The notes below the pieces were generated by a model, which made no database searches, was not told the origin of the DNA, and saw nothing but the letters and a program-made list of their open reading frames with translations. A stretch of 64,000 nt of DNA from Streptomyces sp. LUP30. GTDB taxonomy: Bacteria; Actinomycetota; Actinomycetes; Streptomycetales; Streptomycetaceae. Every line of letters begins with the position of its first letter. The first letter of the stretch is position 1. The DNA lies in contig NZ_MJAJ01000007.1 in the NCBI RefSeq assembly GCF_001746365.1, positions 41,346 to 105,345 on the forward strand, read 5' to 3'. Shown here piece by piece: positions 16,028 to 24,104 of this stretch. The position numbers and the translations under genes were made by a program.

Positions 16028-17974
16028 TCAGCGATTCACCCTCCAGCCGCCCCGGCGCCGGAACCAGTCCAGGTACGACGGGGCGGGCGAGCCCAGACCG
16101 GAGGACATGTCGTAGCCCTTGGTGGCCTTGAGGCCGTAGTCGTGGCCGAGGGTGTAAAGGAGGTAGCGATACGTTCCGGCGTCCGGGCCCATGTCGCGGA
16201 CGACGGCGGTCGGCCGGGCCGGGTCCCGGATGTCGCGGAAGACTCCGGCGTTTCGCATCGCGTACAGCAAGGGATTGGCGAAGCCCAGGCTGTGGCCGGA
16301 CAGCTGCTCGGCGTCCGCCTGGAGGGCGGCGAAGGCCGGGGCGGCGGCGGAGGTGCCGCCGTAGCCGACCGTTTCGTACCGCCCGGAGACGGTGTAGCCG
16401 ATCAGGACAGGGAGCGCGCCGTCCCCCTCCATCGAGATGTCCGGTGTGACGCGGTGACCGTGGGCGAGCGAGTCGGGGACGGCGCCGCGCTGGTACCAGG
16501 GCCGGCGGAAGTCGCTGGGGCCGCCGCCGCTGCCGAAGGTGAACAGGCCGGGCATGGGCTCCCACTCGGTGCCCTGCGGGGAGAGGATGGAGAGGTTGTC
16601 GCCCATGCTGGTCTCCCAGGCGTAGCTGCCGTCCTTGGCGGTGGCCAGTGTCGTGCCGCCGACAGAGGTCACCCACGGTGAGCCGCTGGGGAAGTCGGCC
16701 TGTGCCCGGGTGGTGTTCGGGTCGCAGTTGAGGCCGCCAAGGGTGGCGTCGGGGGACTGGTCGCCGCAGTCGCCGGCGGCGAAGTACACGCCGATGCCCT
16801 CGGCTGCCGCCTGGCGGAACAGCATGTTCCAGGCTCTGAGGAGGTCGGGCGTGAGGTGTGGCCGACTGGTGTGGATGACCTCGGCCCACGAGTTCGATAT
16901 CGCGTCGGCGGCGTGGTGGTCGATGATGTACGACTCGGCGTCCATGAGGTCCGCGTCCAGGCAGGAGTCGGCGCCGACGTAGAGGATGTCCGCTTCCGGT
17001 GCGTAGCCGTGGGCCATTTCCACGTCGAGTGCCTGTTCCCCTGCCCAACTCGCGGGTGGCGCACATGCTTTGGTGATGTTCCAGTCGGACGGGGTGACGC
17101 GCTCGCGGTACTGGCCGGGCCGGAAGGGATGGTCGCCGGTGGCCGTGGCGTAGGTGTTCGCGTCCTGTTCGGCCGTGGGGCTGCCGTAGGCGCCCACGAT
17201 GGCGACGGTGCGGCCCTTGCCCGTGGCTCCTGAGGCGGTCACGCCGTAGGCGCCGCGCAGGAGGGGCGGGGTGTAGGGGCAGGGGGCGTAGGTCTGCGTT
17301 CTCCCGTATGTCTTCGGGAGGGTGGTGGCGGGACGTTCGCCGAAGTACGAGGAGCAGGAGGCCTGTTGATCGACGGAATACGGCTCGGGGTGGCCCAGGG
17401 GCCGGGCGGCGGCCGGCACGTCGAAGGAGAAGCCCTCGACACCCCTCACGTCCTGGGCCAGAGAGGGGGGAAGGCGTAGGTCCCCGGTGGGCGCCTGGAC
17501 GGTCCCGCCCGGGGTGTCGTAGCGGTGGATGTCGGTGCCCAGAGCCCCCGCGAACTCCGCTTCTGTGCCTGCTATTTGGAGATAGTGCGGGGCGTTCGCG
17601 ATGACGCGTAGGTGTGCGCTGGTGAGCCACTGCCGGATTCTGTGCCGTGCAGCGGGGGTCATGCCGAAGCGTCTGTCGTACTGGGGCGGCGTGAGGAAGT
17701 GCCGGTAGTGGGGGCTGGAGGGGGTGGTCACGGCAGTGAGGAAGGCGTCCAGACCGTCCGGGTCGCGGGTGCCGAGGTAGAGGCGGGCGGTGAGAGGTGT
17801 GGTTGCGGGGATCCGGCCGGCGTCGGTCCCGAGGGTGGCGTGGTGGGGGTGGTCGGTCGACAGGGATACGGGACTGGGCGGCTCGGCGGCGCGGGCTGTG
17901 GGCGCGAGGACGGCGGCCGTTGCGGCCACGGCGGCCGCGATGGCGAAAGCGCGGCGTACGGGAAGAGGGCGCAC
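16028..17974 (-). CDS. Secreted sedolisin-type (S53) serine-carboxyl protease
   Basis: A 648-residue exported acid protease precursor. The GTG at 17974 has an aaggagg site about 11 nt upstream, and a signal peptide covers residues 1-29. Residues about 30-190 are the pro-kumamolisin activation domain. The catalytic domain shows the Glu/Asp pair in WAGEQALDVEMA (Glu313, Asp317), an oxyanion Asp in AAGDCGD (Asp402) and the nucleophile in GGTSAAAP (Ser542), where most relatives read SGTS. The C-terminal GYDMSSGLGSPAP belongs to the calcium-site region. Such proteases cut proteins at acidic pH outside the cell. It lies 96 bp downstream of the M23 gene on the same strand and may be co-transcribed. 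Confidence 0.9.
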   Translation of the reverse strand: MRPLPVRRAFAIAAAVAATAAVLAPTARAAEPPSPVSLSTDHPHHATLGTDAGRIPATTPLTARLYLGTRDPDGLDAFLTAVTTPSSPHYRHFLTPPQYDRRFGMTPAARHRIRQWLTSAHLRVIANAPHYLQIAGTEAEFAGALGTDIHRYDTPGGTVQAPTGDLRLPPSLAQDVRGVEGFSFDVPAAARPLGHPEPYSVDQQASCSSYFGERPATTLPKTYGRTQTYAPCPYTPPLLRGAYGVTASGATGKGRTVAIVGAYGSPTAEQDANTYATATGDHPFRPGQYRERVTPSDWNITKACAPPASWAGEQALDVEMAHGYAPEADILYVGADSCLDADLMDAESYIIDHHAADAISNSWAEVIHTSRPHLTPDLLRAWNMLFRQAAAEGIGVYFAAGDCGDQSPDATLGGLNCDPNTTRAQADFPSGSPWVTSVGGTTLATAKDGSYAWETSMGDNLSILSPQGTEWEPMPGLFTFGSGGGPSDFRRPWYQRGAVPDSLAHGHRVTPDISMEGDGALPVLIGYTVSGRYETVGYGGTSAAAPAFAALQADAEQLSGHSLGFANPLLYAMRNAGVFRDIRDPARPTAVVRDMGPDAGTYRYLLYTLGHDYGLKATKGYDMSSGLGSPAPSYLDWFRRRGGWRVNR

Positions 17975-18070
17975 GGGAGCGCAGGCCTCCTTCGAGAGGG
18001 CCAGGTGGGCGTTTTTTTCGGGGGAGGGGTGGTGTTGCGTATCGCGGGGTGTCGGAGGGTGCGTCTTGCT

Positions 18071-19264
18071 TCAGGCGCGGATCGTTCGCCCGCGGTGCAG
18101 TCGCCCGGGCACTCCGGTGAACTCCAGGTCCAGCCCGATGCCGTCGCGTTCGGCGTGGATGTGCAGGTGCGGCTCGGTGGTGTTCCCGGTGTTGCCGACC
18201 TCGCCGAGGAGTTGGCCCGCGCGGACGATGTCGCCCTTGGCCACCGTCACCGAGCCGGGGCGCAGATGCGCCAGTTTGACGATCTCCCGGCCGGTGTCGA
18301 GGAACACGTGGTTGCCGTAGGGCGGCTGGTAGCGGATTTCACCCGGCTGCTGGTCCTGGACCGTGTCGGCGGCGGAGATCACGCGGCCGTCGCAGGGAGA
18401 GCGGACGGGGCGACCGTAGGCGGCGTATGCGGGCAGGTCACTGCCCGGCCGAGTGCGGGTGCCTCGGGAGCCGAGCGCTACCAGGTCGAGGGCGCCGCGC
18501 TGCTCCGGTACCCGAGCATGGTGGTTCAGTATGCGGCCGCCACCCTGCACGACGTACCACGAGCCCTCCAGCGGGAATGCCAGCGGCTGGGACAGCGGTG
18601 CCTTCCAGCGGTGCCGCCGGGCGGCGGCGACCAGCCACACGGCTCCCGCCAGGAGGGCGACGCCGCCGACGAGGCGCAGGATGCCATGCCCTGTCGGCAG
18701 ACCGGGCAGCCGGCATGCGGAGGCGACGGCTGCCACGGCGGCTGCTTCGACTGTGCGGCGCAGCAGCCGGGGTTGCTGCGCCGGCGCGCCGGCTCCTTCG
18801 ACGAGCACGTAGAAGGCGGCCAGGCTCCCCATGTCGCCGAGCCAGGCGGTGCGGTCCGTGGCCGTCCAGACGGTCAGGACGTTCCAGAGGGTGACCAGGG
18901 TCAGATACCCCCACCAGGCCAGGGGCGCGGGCAGACGCCGGCGGCGCCGGGGCGGGGTGTAGCGGGCGCCTTCGATGCGCAGCGCCGTGAGTTCGCCGTC
19001 GGGTGCCGTTTGGGCCCAGGCGCGTACCTGGCCGTTGCTCCCGGAAATGATCAGCCCGTCGGGACTGTCTGTCACGGTGAGGAGCTCTCCGATGCGGGCG
19101 GTGGTGGCGCGGACGATCCGCTCCAGAGTGTCCGTCCCGACCTCTTCCGTCACGCGCGGTGCGAGGCGGGGCCACTCGTCCGGGCCCGCGGTGAGGAACC
19201 GCGACAGAGCTTGTGCTTCCGGCAGTTGCGCCGGCAGCTGCGGCTCGGGCGTCAGATCGCGCAC
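18071..19264 (-). CDS. Membrane M23-family peptidase
   Basis: About 397 residues. The GTG at 19264 has a gggag site at good spacing; a GTG at 19276 is an alternative. The N-terminal third is soluble. Three or four hydrophobic segments follow (WWGYLTLVTLWNVLTVW and the Ala/Val-rich stretches to about residue 240). The C-terminal third is an M23/LytM domain with metal ligands in NHHARVPEQRGALDLVAL and EPHLHIHAE. M23 enzymes cut peptidoglycan cross-bridges or Gly-rich peptides. The gene overlaps the end of the DCC-type ORF and closes the HTTM/DUF5819 operon, so it could process the small exported peptide rather than the cell wall. That role is an inference. Confidence 0.8.
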   Translation of the reverse strand: MRDLTPEPQLPAQLPEAQALSRFLTAGPDEWPRLAPRVTEEVGTDTLERIVRATTARIGELLTVTDSPDGLIISGSNGQVRAWAQTAPDGELTALRIEGARYTPPRRRRRLPAPLAWWGYLTLVTLWNVLTVWTATDRTAWLGDMGSLAAFYVLVEGAGAPAQQPRLLRRTVEAAAVAAVASACRLPGLPTGHGILRLVGGVALLAGAVWLVAAARRHRWKAPLSQPLAFPLEGSWYVVQGGGRILNHHARVPEQRGALDLVALGSRGTRTRPGSDLPAYAAYGRPVRSPCDGRVISAADTVQDQQPGEIRYQPPYGNHVFLDTGREIVKLAHLRPGSVTVAKGDIVRAGQLLGEVGNTGNTTEPHLHIHAERDGIGLDLEFTGVPGRLHRGRTIRA

Positions 19265-19428
19265 GTGTGCTCCCACGGCCCGGGGTTCAACCCGTACAAG
19301 GCCGGATCCACGGCCTGATACTTCAAGCAGCGTCCGGTGGGACGCAGACGGCGGGTACGCGCGAGGCGCGGCACCGTGGCGCGGCAGAAGCCACAGGCGC
19401 CGTCGTGGACGACCAGAGGCTCAGACAT
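19252..19428 (-). CDS. Short DCC/DUF393-like thiol protein, C-terminally truncated
   Basis: A 58-residue reading frame. It starts at ATG 19428, overlapping the HTTM stop by 8 bp, behind an aagggag ribosome site inside the HTTM gene. The N-terminus carries the DCC signature VVHDGACGFCRATVPRL (Asp-Gly-x-Cys-x-x-Cys, a thioredoxin-like redox pair), and the later VDPALYGLNPGPWEHTC resembles the DPAAYGLT region of DUF393 proteins. Full family members run to about 110-140 residues, so this copy lacks the C-terminal half. DCC proteins are often found next to or fused with HTTM proteins, which supports it as a real gene rather than a chance frame. It may be a genuine mini-form or a truncated remnant. 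Confidence 0.6.
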   Translation of the reverse strand: MSEPLVVHDGACGFCRATVPRLARTRRLRPTGRCLKYQAVDPALYGLNPGPWEHTCAI

Positions 19429-20509
19429 GATCGTGGGCTCCCTTCCGAAGAGTTGTACCCGGCAACCGGGGTGCGGAGCCGCCTGTCAGGAATACGCGCC
19501 GGCGCCCCGCCTCCCCCGGCCGATTCGCTGCCGTCCGGGCACGGCCTGCCCGCACGCTTCGCCACAGCGACCGGTAGTCCTCGTCACGCAGGCAGACACA
19601 GTCCGCGCCGATCATCAGCAGCCCGAAGCAGACGAGGCCCATGAAGGCCGCGATGCCCAGATGCATCGCCTCCAGCGCGAGGGTGTTGGCCTTGCGCAGC
19701 CAGGCCCGCGACGACAGCAGGGCGAACGGGAAGGCCAGCTCGACGGCGATCGTCGCGTAGGAGACTGCCGTGCCCAGGTAGGCGTTGCCCATGAGGTGGG
19801 CGAACCTGGCCGACATGTGGAACTCGGTCTCGCGGCTGACGTAGTACATCGCGACCCCGTCCTGCCATACCTTGCCGAAGATCTTCCAGTAGCCGGCCGC
19901 GAAGTACAGGACGGCGGTCTGGAAGACGATGAGATACGTGGCGAGGTTGTGCAGCACGGTGGAAACGGCCGGCGTCCGGTCGGGGGCGAGGAGCTTTTCA
20001 CGCCGTTTCCCGGCACCGGGGGCGAAGTAGGCGTTGGAGACGGTGAAGGCCAGGAAGATCACGAGGATCTGGGCGAGGTTGTCGCCGCCTTCCAGAAGGT
20101 CCTGGTTGCGGTAGTGCAGTGACCACATCAGCACCGCCTGTACGACCGTGAGCACGCGGCCGCCGAAAATCATGAAGGCGGCGGAGACCAGGATCGTCGC
20201 GTGGAAGAGGAGTTCGAACCACGCCCGCGAGTCACTGAGCAGGTACAGCGAGAAGCCGCCGCCCGGGATCTGGGCGGACGCCGTGGAAGGGCTGTTGTAG
20301 GCGTGCGGGCCCCACAGGAACTGGCGGTTGGAGTAGTCGGCGAGGCAGTACAGGATGGTCGCGAAGCCGATGACCAGCCGCATCAGGGAGAGACCGATGA
20401 GGCGCCGCTCCCGGCGTGCCGTCCGCAGCGCGAACCCGTCCAGTCGGGCGAGCAGGAAAGCGCCTGTCGCTTTGCAGGCGCGCGTTGCGCGAGATGGACG
20501 CCCGGTCAC
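19421..20509 (-). CDS. HTTM-domain membrane protein, SdpB-like
   Basis: A 362-residue multi-pass membrane protein. The GTG at 20509 is preferred because it overlaps the upstream DUF5819 stop by 4 bp and has a gggagtgg site; an ATG at 20539 is an alternative. About seven or eight hydrophobic segments are visible. The family motif region RLVIGFATILYCLADYSNRQFLWGP and the segments AVLMWSLHYRNQDLLEGGDNL and AVLYFAAGYWKIFGKVWQDG match HTTM (vitamin-K-carboxylase-like) proteins of the SdpB type. In Bacillus, SdpB with SdpA matures the SDP cannibalism toxin. Here a DUF5819 gene and a small exported peptide lie upstream, the same functional combination. Confidence 0.82.
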   Translation of the reverse strand: MTGRPSRATRACKATGAFLLARLDGFALRTARRERRLIGLSLMRLVIGFATILYCLADYSNRQFLWGPHAYNSPSTASAQIPGGGFSLYLLSDSRAWFELLFHATILVSAAFMIFGGRVLTVVQAVLMWSLHYRNQDLLEGGDNLAQILVIFLAFTVSNAYFAPGAGKRREKLLAPDRTPAVSTVLHNLATYLIVFQTAVLYFAAGYWKIFGKVWQDGVAMYYVSRETEFHMSARFAHLMGNAYLGTAVSYATIAVELAFPFALLSSRAWLRKANTLALEAMHLGIAAFMGLVCFGLLMIGADCVCLRDEDYRSLWRSVRAGRARTAANRPGEAGRRRVFLTGGSAPRLPGTTLRKGAHDHV

Positions 20510-21303
20510 TGGGCCACTCCCGGTACGTAGGGCATCCATGACGTCTGCAGAAGTCCCTTGACCTTCTCCTTCGGACGCGGACTCTCGTACCGCTCCGAGA
20601 ACGGGACGATCGGTTGCGTCTTGTAGGTCGCCTGCACGGCGAGTATGCGCGCCCCCGGGTACAACGAGTGCGCACGGGCCGAGAAGAACCGCTGCATCTC
20701 CTCGAAGTCCGCCTTGTACCGCTTGTCCAAGGCAGCCTGGGCGGCCTTGCGCTGTGCCGCGGGAAGCTCCTTGATCCGGGTGGCCGTACTCGCGTAGTGA
20801 CTGCTGGTCTGGTCGAAGGCGAGCATGATGCCGGGCAGCTTCGTGGGATTGATGCGGAAGCCGCGGGGGGCCTCGTCGATCGCCTTCTCGACCTCGACCG
20901 GGGCCGTCTCGACCACCTTTCCTCCGTACTGGATCCGGGCCCGCAGGTAGACCAGGTCGTTGCTGGTGCCGGGTGTGGGGCCGAAGAGCTGCCAGTCCTG
21001 CCAGAAGTACGGTTCGAGAACCTGGCGGGCAGGTCCGATCAACCGCACGGACGCCGGTGACTGCGGGGCGTTGTACACCAGACACGCCGCCGTGAAGACG
21101 AGCACGGGCAGCATGCCGAGGACCACGCAGAGCCGGACCCGTACGGGAACAGGGACGCGGGCCGTTGCGGGAGGGTGGTGGGGCAGGGACTCGCCGTCGT
21201 TCGAGGTGTCGGCTGCCGTCAGGTCATGCGATGAGTCAGGACTTGATGCGCCGAGGTCCGTCCCGTCAAGGGATTTCGTGTGCGCTGCCATCCGGGAATG
21301 CAT
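20506..21303 (-). CDS. DUF5819-type membrane-anchored protein, SdpA-like
   Basis: About 265 residues, starting at ATG 21303 or, more economically, at ATG 21291. After a polar N-terminus there is one transmembrane segment (LCVVLGMLPVLVFTAACLVY). A soluble domain outside or at the membrane follows. The motif VLEPYFWQDWQLFGPTP is the signature of DUF5819 and resembles the W-x-x-F-x-P motif of SdpA proteins. It overlaps the HTTM gene by 4 bp. By position it should be a partner of the HTTM protein in processing or exporting the small peptide encoded just upstream. The comparison with SdpA is by motif and gene order only. Confidence 0.75.
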   Translation of the reverse strand: MHSRMAAHTKSLDGTDLGASSPDSSHDLTAADTSNDGESLPHHPPATARVPVPVRVRLCVVLGMLPVLVFTAACLVYNAPQSPASVRLIGPARQVLEPYFWQDWQLFGPTPGTSNDLVYLRARIQYGGKVVETAPVEVEKAIDEAPRGFRINPTKLPGIMLAFDQTSSHYASTATRIKELPAAQRKAAQAALDKRYKADFEEMQRFFSARAHSLYPGARILAVQATYKTQPIVPFSERYESPRPKEKVKGLLQTSWMPYVPGVAQ

Positions 21304-21323
21304 CCCCCATGTGTCGGTCGGGC

Positions 21324-21359
21324 GCCGCCCGGCGCGTCTGGTGCGGCGCGCCGGGCGGC
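21324..21359 (-). terminator. Intra-operon hairpin (attenuator candidate)
   Basis: A 13-bp perfect stem (21324-21336 with 21347-21359) with a 10-nt loop, between the small exported peptide gene and the DUF5819 gene on the same strand. It could stop most transcripts after the peptide gene and let a fraction read into the processing genes. Confidence 0.65.
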
Positions 21360-21402
21360 CGTGGCCGGGGTCAACTCCGGCCGGTCACTTCACCGTCGGA
21401 GC

Positions 21403-21795
21403 TCAGTTCGCGTCGAACTGTGCGTCGTCCGGGATGATGCCGTGCAGTGAGGCAGGGCTCGTCACCGGGCCGCCGCTGGATGAAGAGGACGATTCGGACG
21501 ACGAAGACGACTCGCTGGAGGACGACCGGAGCCGGGTCGTGACCTTCACAGCCGACTCCACGGCCTTCGCGCCGACGGCTCCGGTCACGCCGGCGACGAT
21601 GTCGTTGGCAATGGCGTGCAGGAACTGCGGGTTGGCGCCGCCGTCGAGAACGGTCGCGCGCTGCACCGACTCGTCGGCCGCGGTCTTCTGCTCGGGAAGA
21701 GACGACGCGGACGCCGTCGATGCCATCAGACCGCTGGCTGCCGCGGCGATCACGCCGACGGACACGGTGCCCGCTATGAACTTCTTACCTCTCAC
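21403..21795 (-). CDS. Small exported peptide precursor with Ser-rich tract
   Basis: A 130-residue protein. The GTG at 21795 has a gaaggga site upstream; further in-frame upstream codons look untranslated. A Sec signal peptide spans about residues 1-30 (RGKKFIAGTVSVGVIAAAAS, cleavage near ASTASA). The mature part has a moderately hydrophobic Gly/Ala/Val segment (FLHAIANDIVAGVTGAVGAK), then a Ser/Glu homopolymer-like linker, then an acidic tail ending in FDAN. It has no Cys. I recognise no family. As the first gene before DUF5819 and HTTM genes, it is the candidate substrate or toxin precursor, in the position SdpC would hold functionally. Confidence 0.7.
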   Translation of the reverse strand: MRGKKFIAGTVSVGVIAAAASGLMASTASASSLPEQKTAADESVQRATVLDGGANPQFLHAIANDIVAGVTGAVGAKAVESAVKVTTRLRSSSSESSSSSESSSSSSGGPVTSPASLHGIIPDDAQFDAN

Positions 21796-22079
21796 AAGGC
21801 TTTCCCTTCGGATCTGGTCAGATCGAGCAAGGCAGTTCACATCGACGATGCTCAACTATTGCGTTTCGTACGATTTCGTACGCGCTTGCATGCAGGGATC
21901 ATGCTTGCGTCGATGGCACACCTGTTCCCATCCCCTGATCTGGCCAGTTTTTTCGCGTCCTTCTCCCCCAGCCGGGGGAAGGCGCACGCGTATCCTCAAG
22001 TCACGGCCAGCTCTTGAGTCACACCACCCGGCTGACCACCGGGTGCACGGGGAGAGCCACTGGCAGCAATGGGGGAGTC

Positions 22080-22748
22080 ATGACCAGCGTGCTGATAGTT
22101 GACGACGAGTCATTGGTACGGTCCGCTCTACGCGCGATGCTTCAGCGTCCCGAATGTTCCGATCTGCGCGTGGTGGGCGACTGTTCCGGACGTGAGGCGG
22201 AACGGCTTGCTCGGGACAGCAGGGTGGACGTCGTCCTGCTCGATCTGCGGATGCCTCAGGTGGACGGCATCGCGGTGCTGCGCCGCCTCAGGAGGCTGGC
22301 CGATCCACCGGCCGTCGTCATGATGACGCGGTTCGCGGCCGACTCGGACGTGTTGCGGGCCTTCGCGGAGGGCGCCATCGGCTATCTGCTGAAGGACGCG
22401 ACCGCCGCCGAACTCGCCGACGCCGTCCGAGAGGCAGCCGCCGGAGTCGGCGCCGTGTCCCGTCCCGTCGCGCCGACCGTCATCGACGGCTACCGCCAGT
22501 TCGCGACTCGCTCCGTCAGGGACGCCGAAGCCCGCGACCGTGCCGGACGGTTCACGCAGCGCGAGCGCGAAGTCCTCGAACTCCTGGGCAGCGGCCTCAC
22601 CAACCGTGAGATCGCCGACTGCCTCGTCCTGAGTCCAGAGACCGTCAAGACGCATGTCAGCGCGGTCCTGGCCAAGCTCGGCACGAAGAACCGGGTACGA
22701 GCCGCCTTGACCGCGGAAAGGCTCGGGCTGCTCAACATGCCGGCGTGA
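22080..22748 (+). CDS. LuxR/NarL-family response regulator
   Basis: A 222-residue response regulator. The ATG at 22080 is preceded by gggggag. The receiver domain shows DDE near the N-terminus, the phospho-acceptor in VVLLDLRMPQVDG and the conserved Lys in YLLKDAT. The C-terminal LuxR helix-turn-helix is FTQREREVLELLGSG through LSPETVKTHVSAVL. Its stop overlaps the kinase start by 4 bp, giving a coupled pair. The gene is divergent from the small exported peptide operon with 284 bp between them, so that operon is the nearest candidate target. Confidence 0.92.
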   Translation: MTSVLIVDDESLVRSALRAMLQRPECSDLRVVGDCSGREAERLARDSRVDVVLLDLRMPQVDGIAVLRRLRRLADPPAVVMMTRFAADSDVLRAFAEGAIGYLLKDATAAELADAVREAAAGVGAVSRPVAPTVIDGYRQFATRSVRDAEARDRAGRFTQREREVLELLGSGLTNREIADCLVLSPETVKTHVSAVLAKLGTKNRVRAALTAERLGLLNMPA

Positions 22749-23881
22749 TCGGCACGACAGGCAGGAGGTTCACCAGGGAGCGGGCCGCCGACGCCGGGGT
22801 GCTGCTCCTCGCGGGGGCCGACCTGTTGCAGTGGCATGCCCACGCACCTGGCTGGCATCCGCACCAGCTTGCCGTGTCCGTCGTCACGGTCCTCGCCCTG
22901 GTGATGCGCCGCCGCTACCCGCTGACCGTCCTCGCGCTCGCCCTCGTGGGCATGGCCGACGGCGACATCGTGCTTGCTCCGATCATCGCCCTCTTCCACA
23001 TCGGGCGGCGGTACTCACTGCGGATCGCCGGCGCCTGCACCGCGGCGGTCACGACCGTCGCCGTCGCGCAGTCCCTACTGCCCGGGCGTGGAACGCCCGG
23101 CACGCCCAACGACTGGGTCATCTGCATCGTCCACGCTGCCGCAGCCTCGGCCGCGCCGACAGCGATCGGCCTCCAGTTCCGCACCCACAAGGCGCTCGTC
23201 AGCAGCTACATCGCGCTCAGACGGAGCCGGTCCGAGGAACTGCGTCTCACCCGGCGCCTGGCCTCCATGGAGGAACGGTCCGCGCTGGCCCGTACGCTCC
23301 ACGACTCCATCGGCCACGCGGCGAGCCTGATCGCCTTGCGAGCGGAGGCCCTCGGTTCCCGCACACAGGACCTGGCTGTCGCCGAGGACGCCGCCGCCAT
23401 CCATTCACTCAGTCGCCGGGCGCTCGACGAGATGCGGGCCGTCACCGGGATGCTGCGCCCCCCGGAAGACGATCCGCGCATGGGCAGCCTGCGACAGATC
23501 GCACATCTCCTGGCCCGCGCCGACCTGTTCGACACAGCCCGGATAGCCGTGAAAGAGCCCGACCGCTGGCCCGCCGACATCCAGAGCGCCGCCTACCGTG
23601 TTGTGCAGGAGGCCCTGACGAACGCGGTGCGCTACGCGCCGGGCGCGCGGATCGAGGTGACGATCGAGTCGGCTGCTCAGGACGGTTCGTCGGAGCGGCT
23701 GGTCGTGATGGTGCGCAACGAGGCCCCTCGCGTCGCTGTGCCGCCGCTACCGCACGGCGGGCACGGCCTCACCGGCCTGGCCGCCCAAGTAGCCTCAGTG
23801 CAGGGCGAGTTCACCTACGGCAAGACCAACGAGGGCGGTTTTTCCGTACGGGCGGTGTTCCACCACGGTGAGCACGGGTAG
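22745..23881 (+). CDS. Sensor histidine kinase (NarL/DesK type)
   Basis: A 378-residue kinase starting at GTG 22745, coupled to the response regulator by a 4-bp overlap. Four or so transmembrane segments fill residues about 15-145 with only short loops, so the signal is probably sensed in the membrane. The HisKA_3 box is RTLHDSIGHAASLIALRAEA with the phosphorylated His. The HATPase domain has the N-box QEALTNAVRYAPG and the G-box GGHGLTGLAAQVAS. Membrane-embedded sensors of this type often detect envelope stress or membrane-active peptides, which would suit the adjacent peptide operon, but this is inferred. Confidence 0.9.
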   Translation: MIGTTGRRFTRERAADAGVLLLAGADLLQWHAHAPGWHPHQLAVSVVTVLALVMRRRYPLTVLALALVGMADGDIVLAPIIALFHIGRRYSLRIAGACTAAVTTVAVAQSLLPGRGTPGTPNDWVICIVHAAAASAAPTAIGLQFRTHKALVSSYIALRRSRSEELRLTRRLASMEERSALARTLHDSIGHAASLIALRAEALGSRTQDLAVAEDAAAIHSLSRRALDEMRAVTGMLRPPEDDPRMGSLRQIAHLLARADLFDTARIAVKEPDRWPADIQSAAYRVVQEALTNAVRYAPGARIEVTIESAAQDGSSERLVVMVRNEAPRVAVPPLPHGGHGLTGLAAQVASVQGEFTYGKTNEGGFSVRAVFHHGEHG

Positions 23882-23904
23882 CCCACGAGCGTGCGCTGGG
23901 CCTG

Positions 23905-23952
23905 GGGCTGCGCCCGGGCCTGGGCCTGGGCCTGGGCCTGCGCCCGGGCCTT
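23905..23952. repeat. Low-complexity GGGCCT hexamer tract
   Basis: Imperfect hexamer repeats (gggcct, with cgcccg variants) just after the kinase stop codon. The gap to 24104 otherwise shows only a weak plus-strand frame ending near 24076, whose last 30 residues (SYATSHTLWPEAEGV...) look protein-like but have no supported start. It may be a gene remnant. Confidence 0.6.
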
Positions 23953-24104
23953 CCGGGCGGCCCGAAGGCCGTCGACGCCGGCTGGAACAGGCTCGTATGC
24001 GACCTCCCACACGCTGTGGCCCGAGGCCGAGGGCGTACGTGCCTTCGAGGGGATGGAGTTGCGGGCCACTCGCTAGAAGAGGCCGTGCAGGACGAGCCTT
24101 TGCG

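Noticed and set aside
18000..18030. T-run (gttttttt) as a terminator for the M23 gene
   Set aside because: The T-run is on the plus strand and no stem pairs before it on the minus strand, so it does not form an intrinsic terminator for the leftward transcript.
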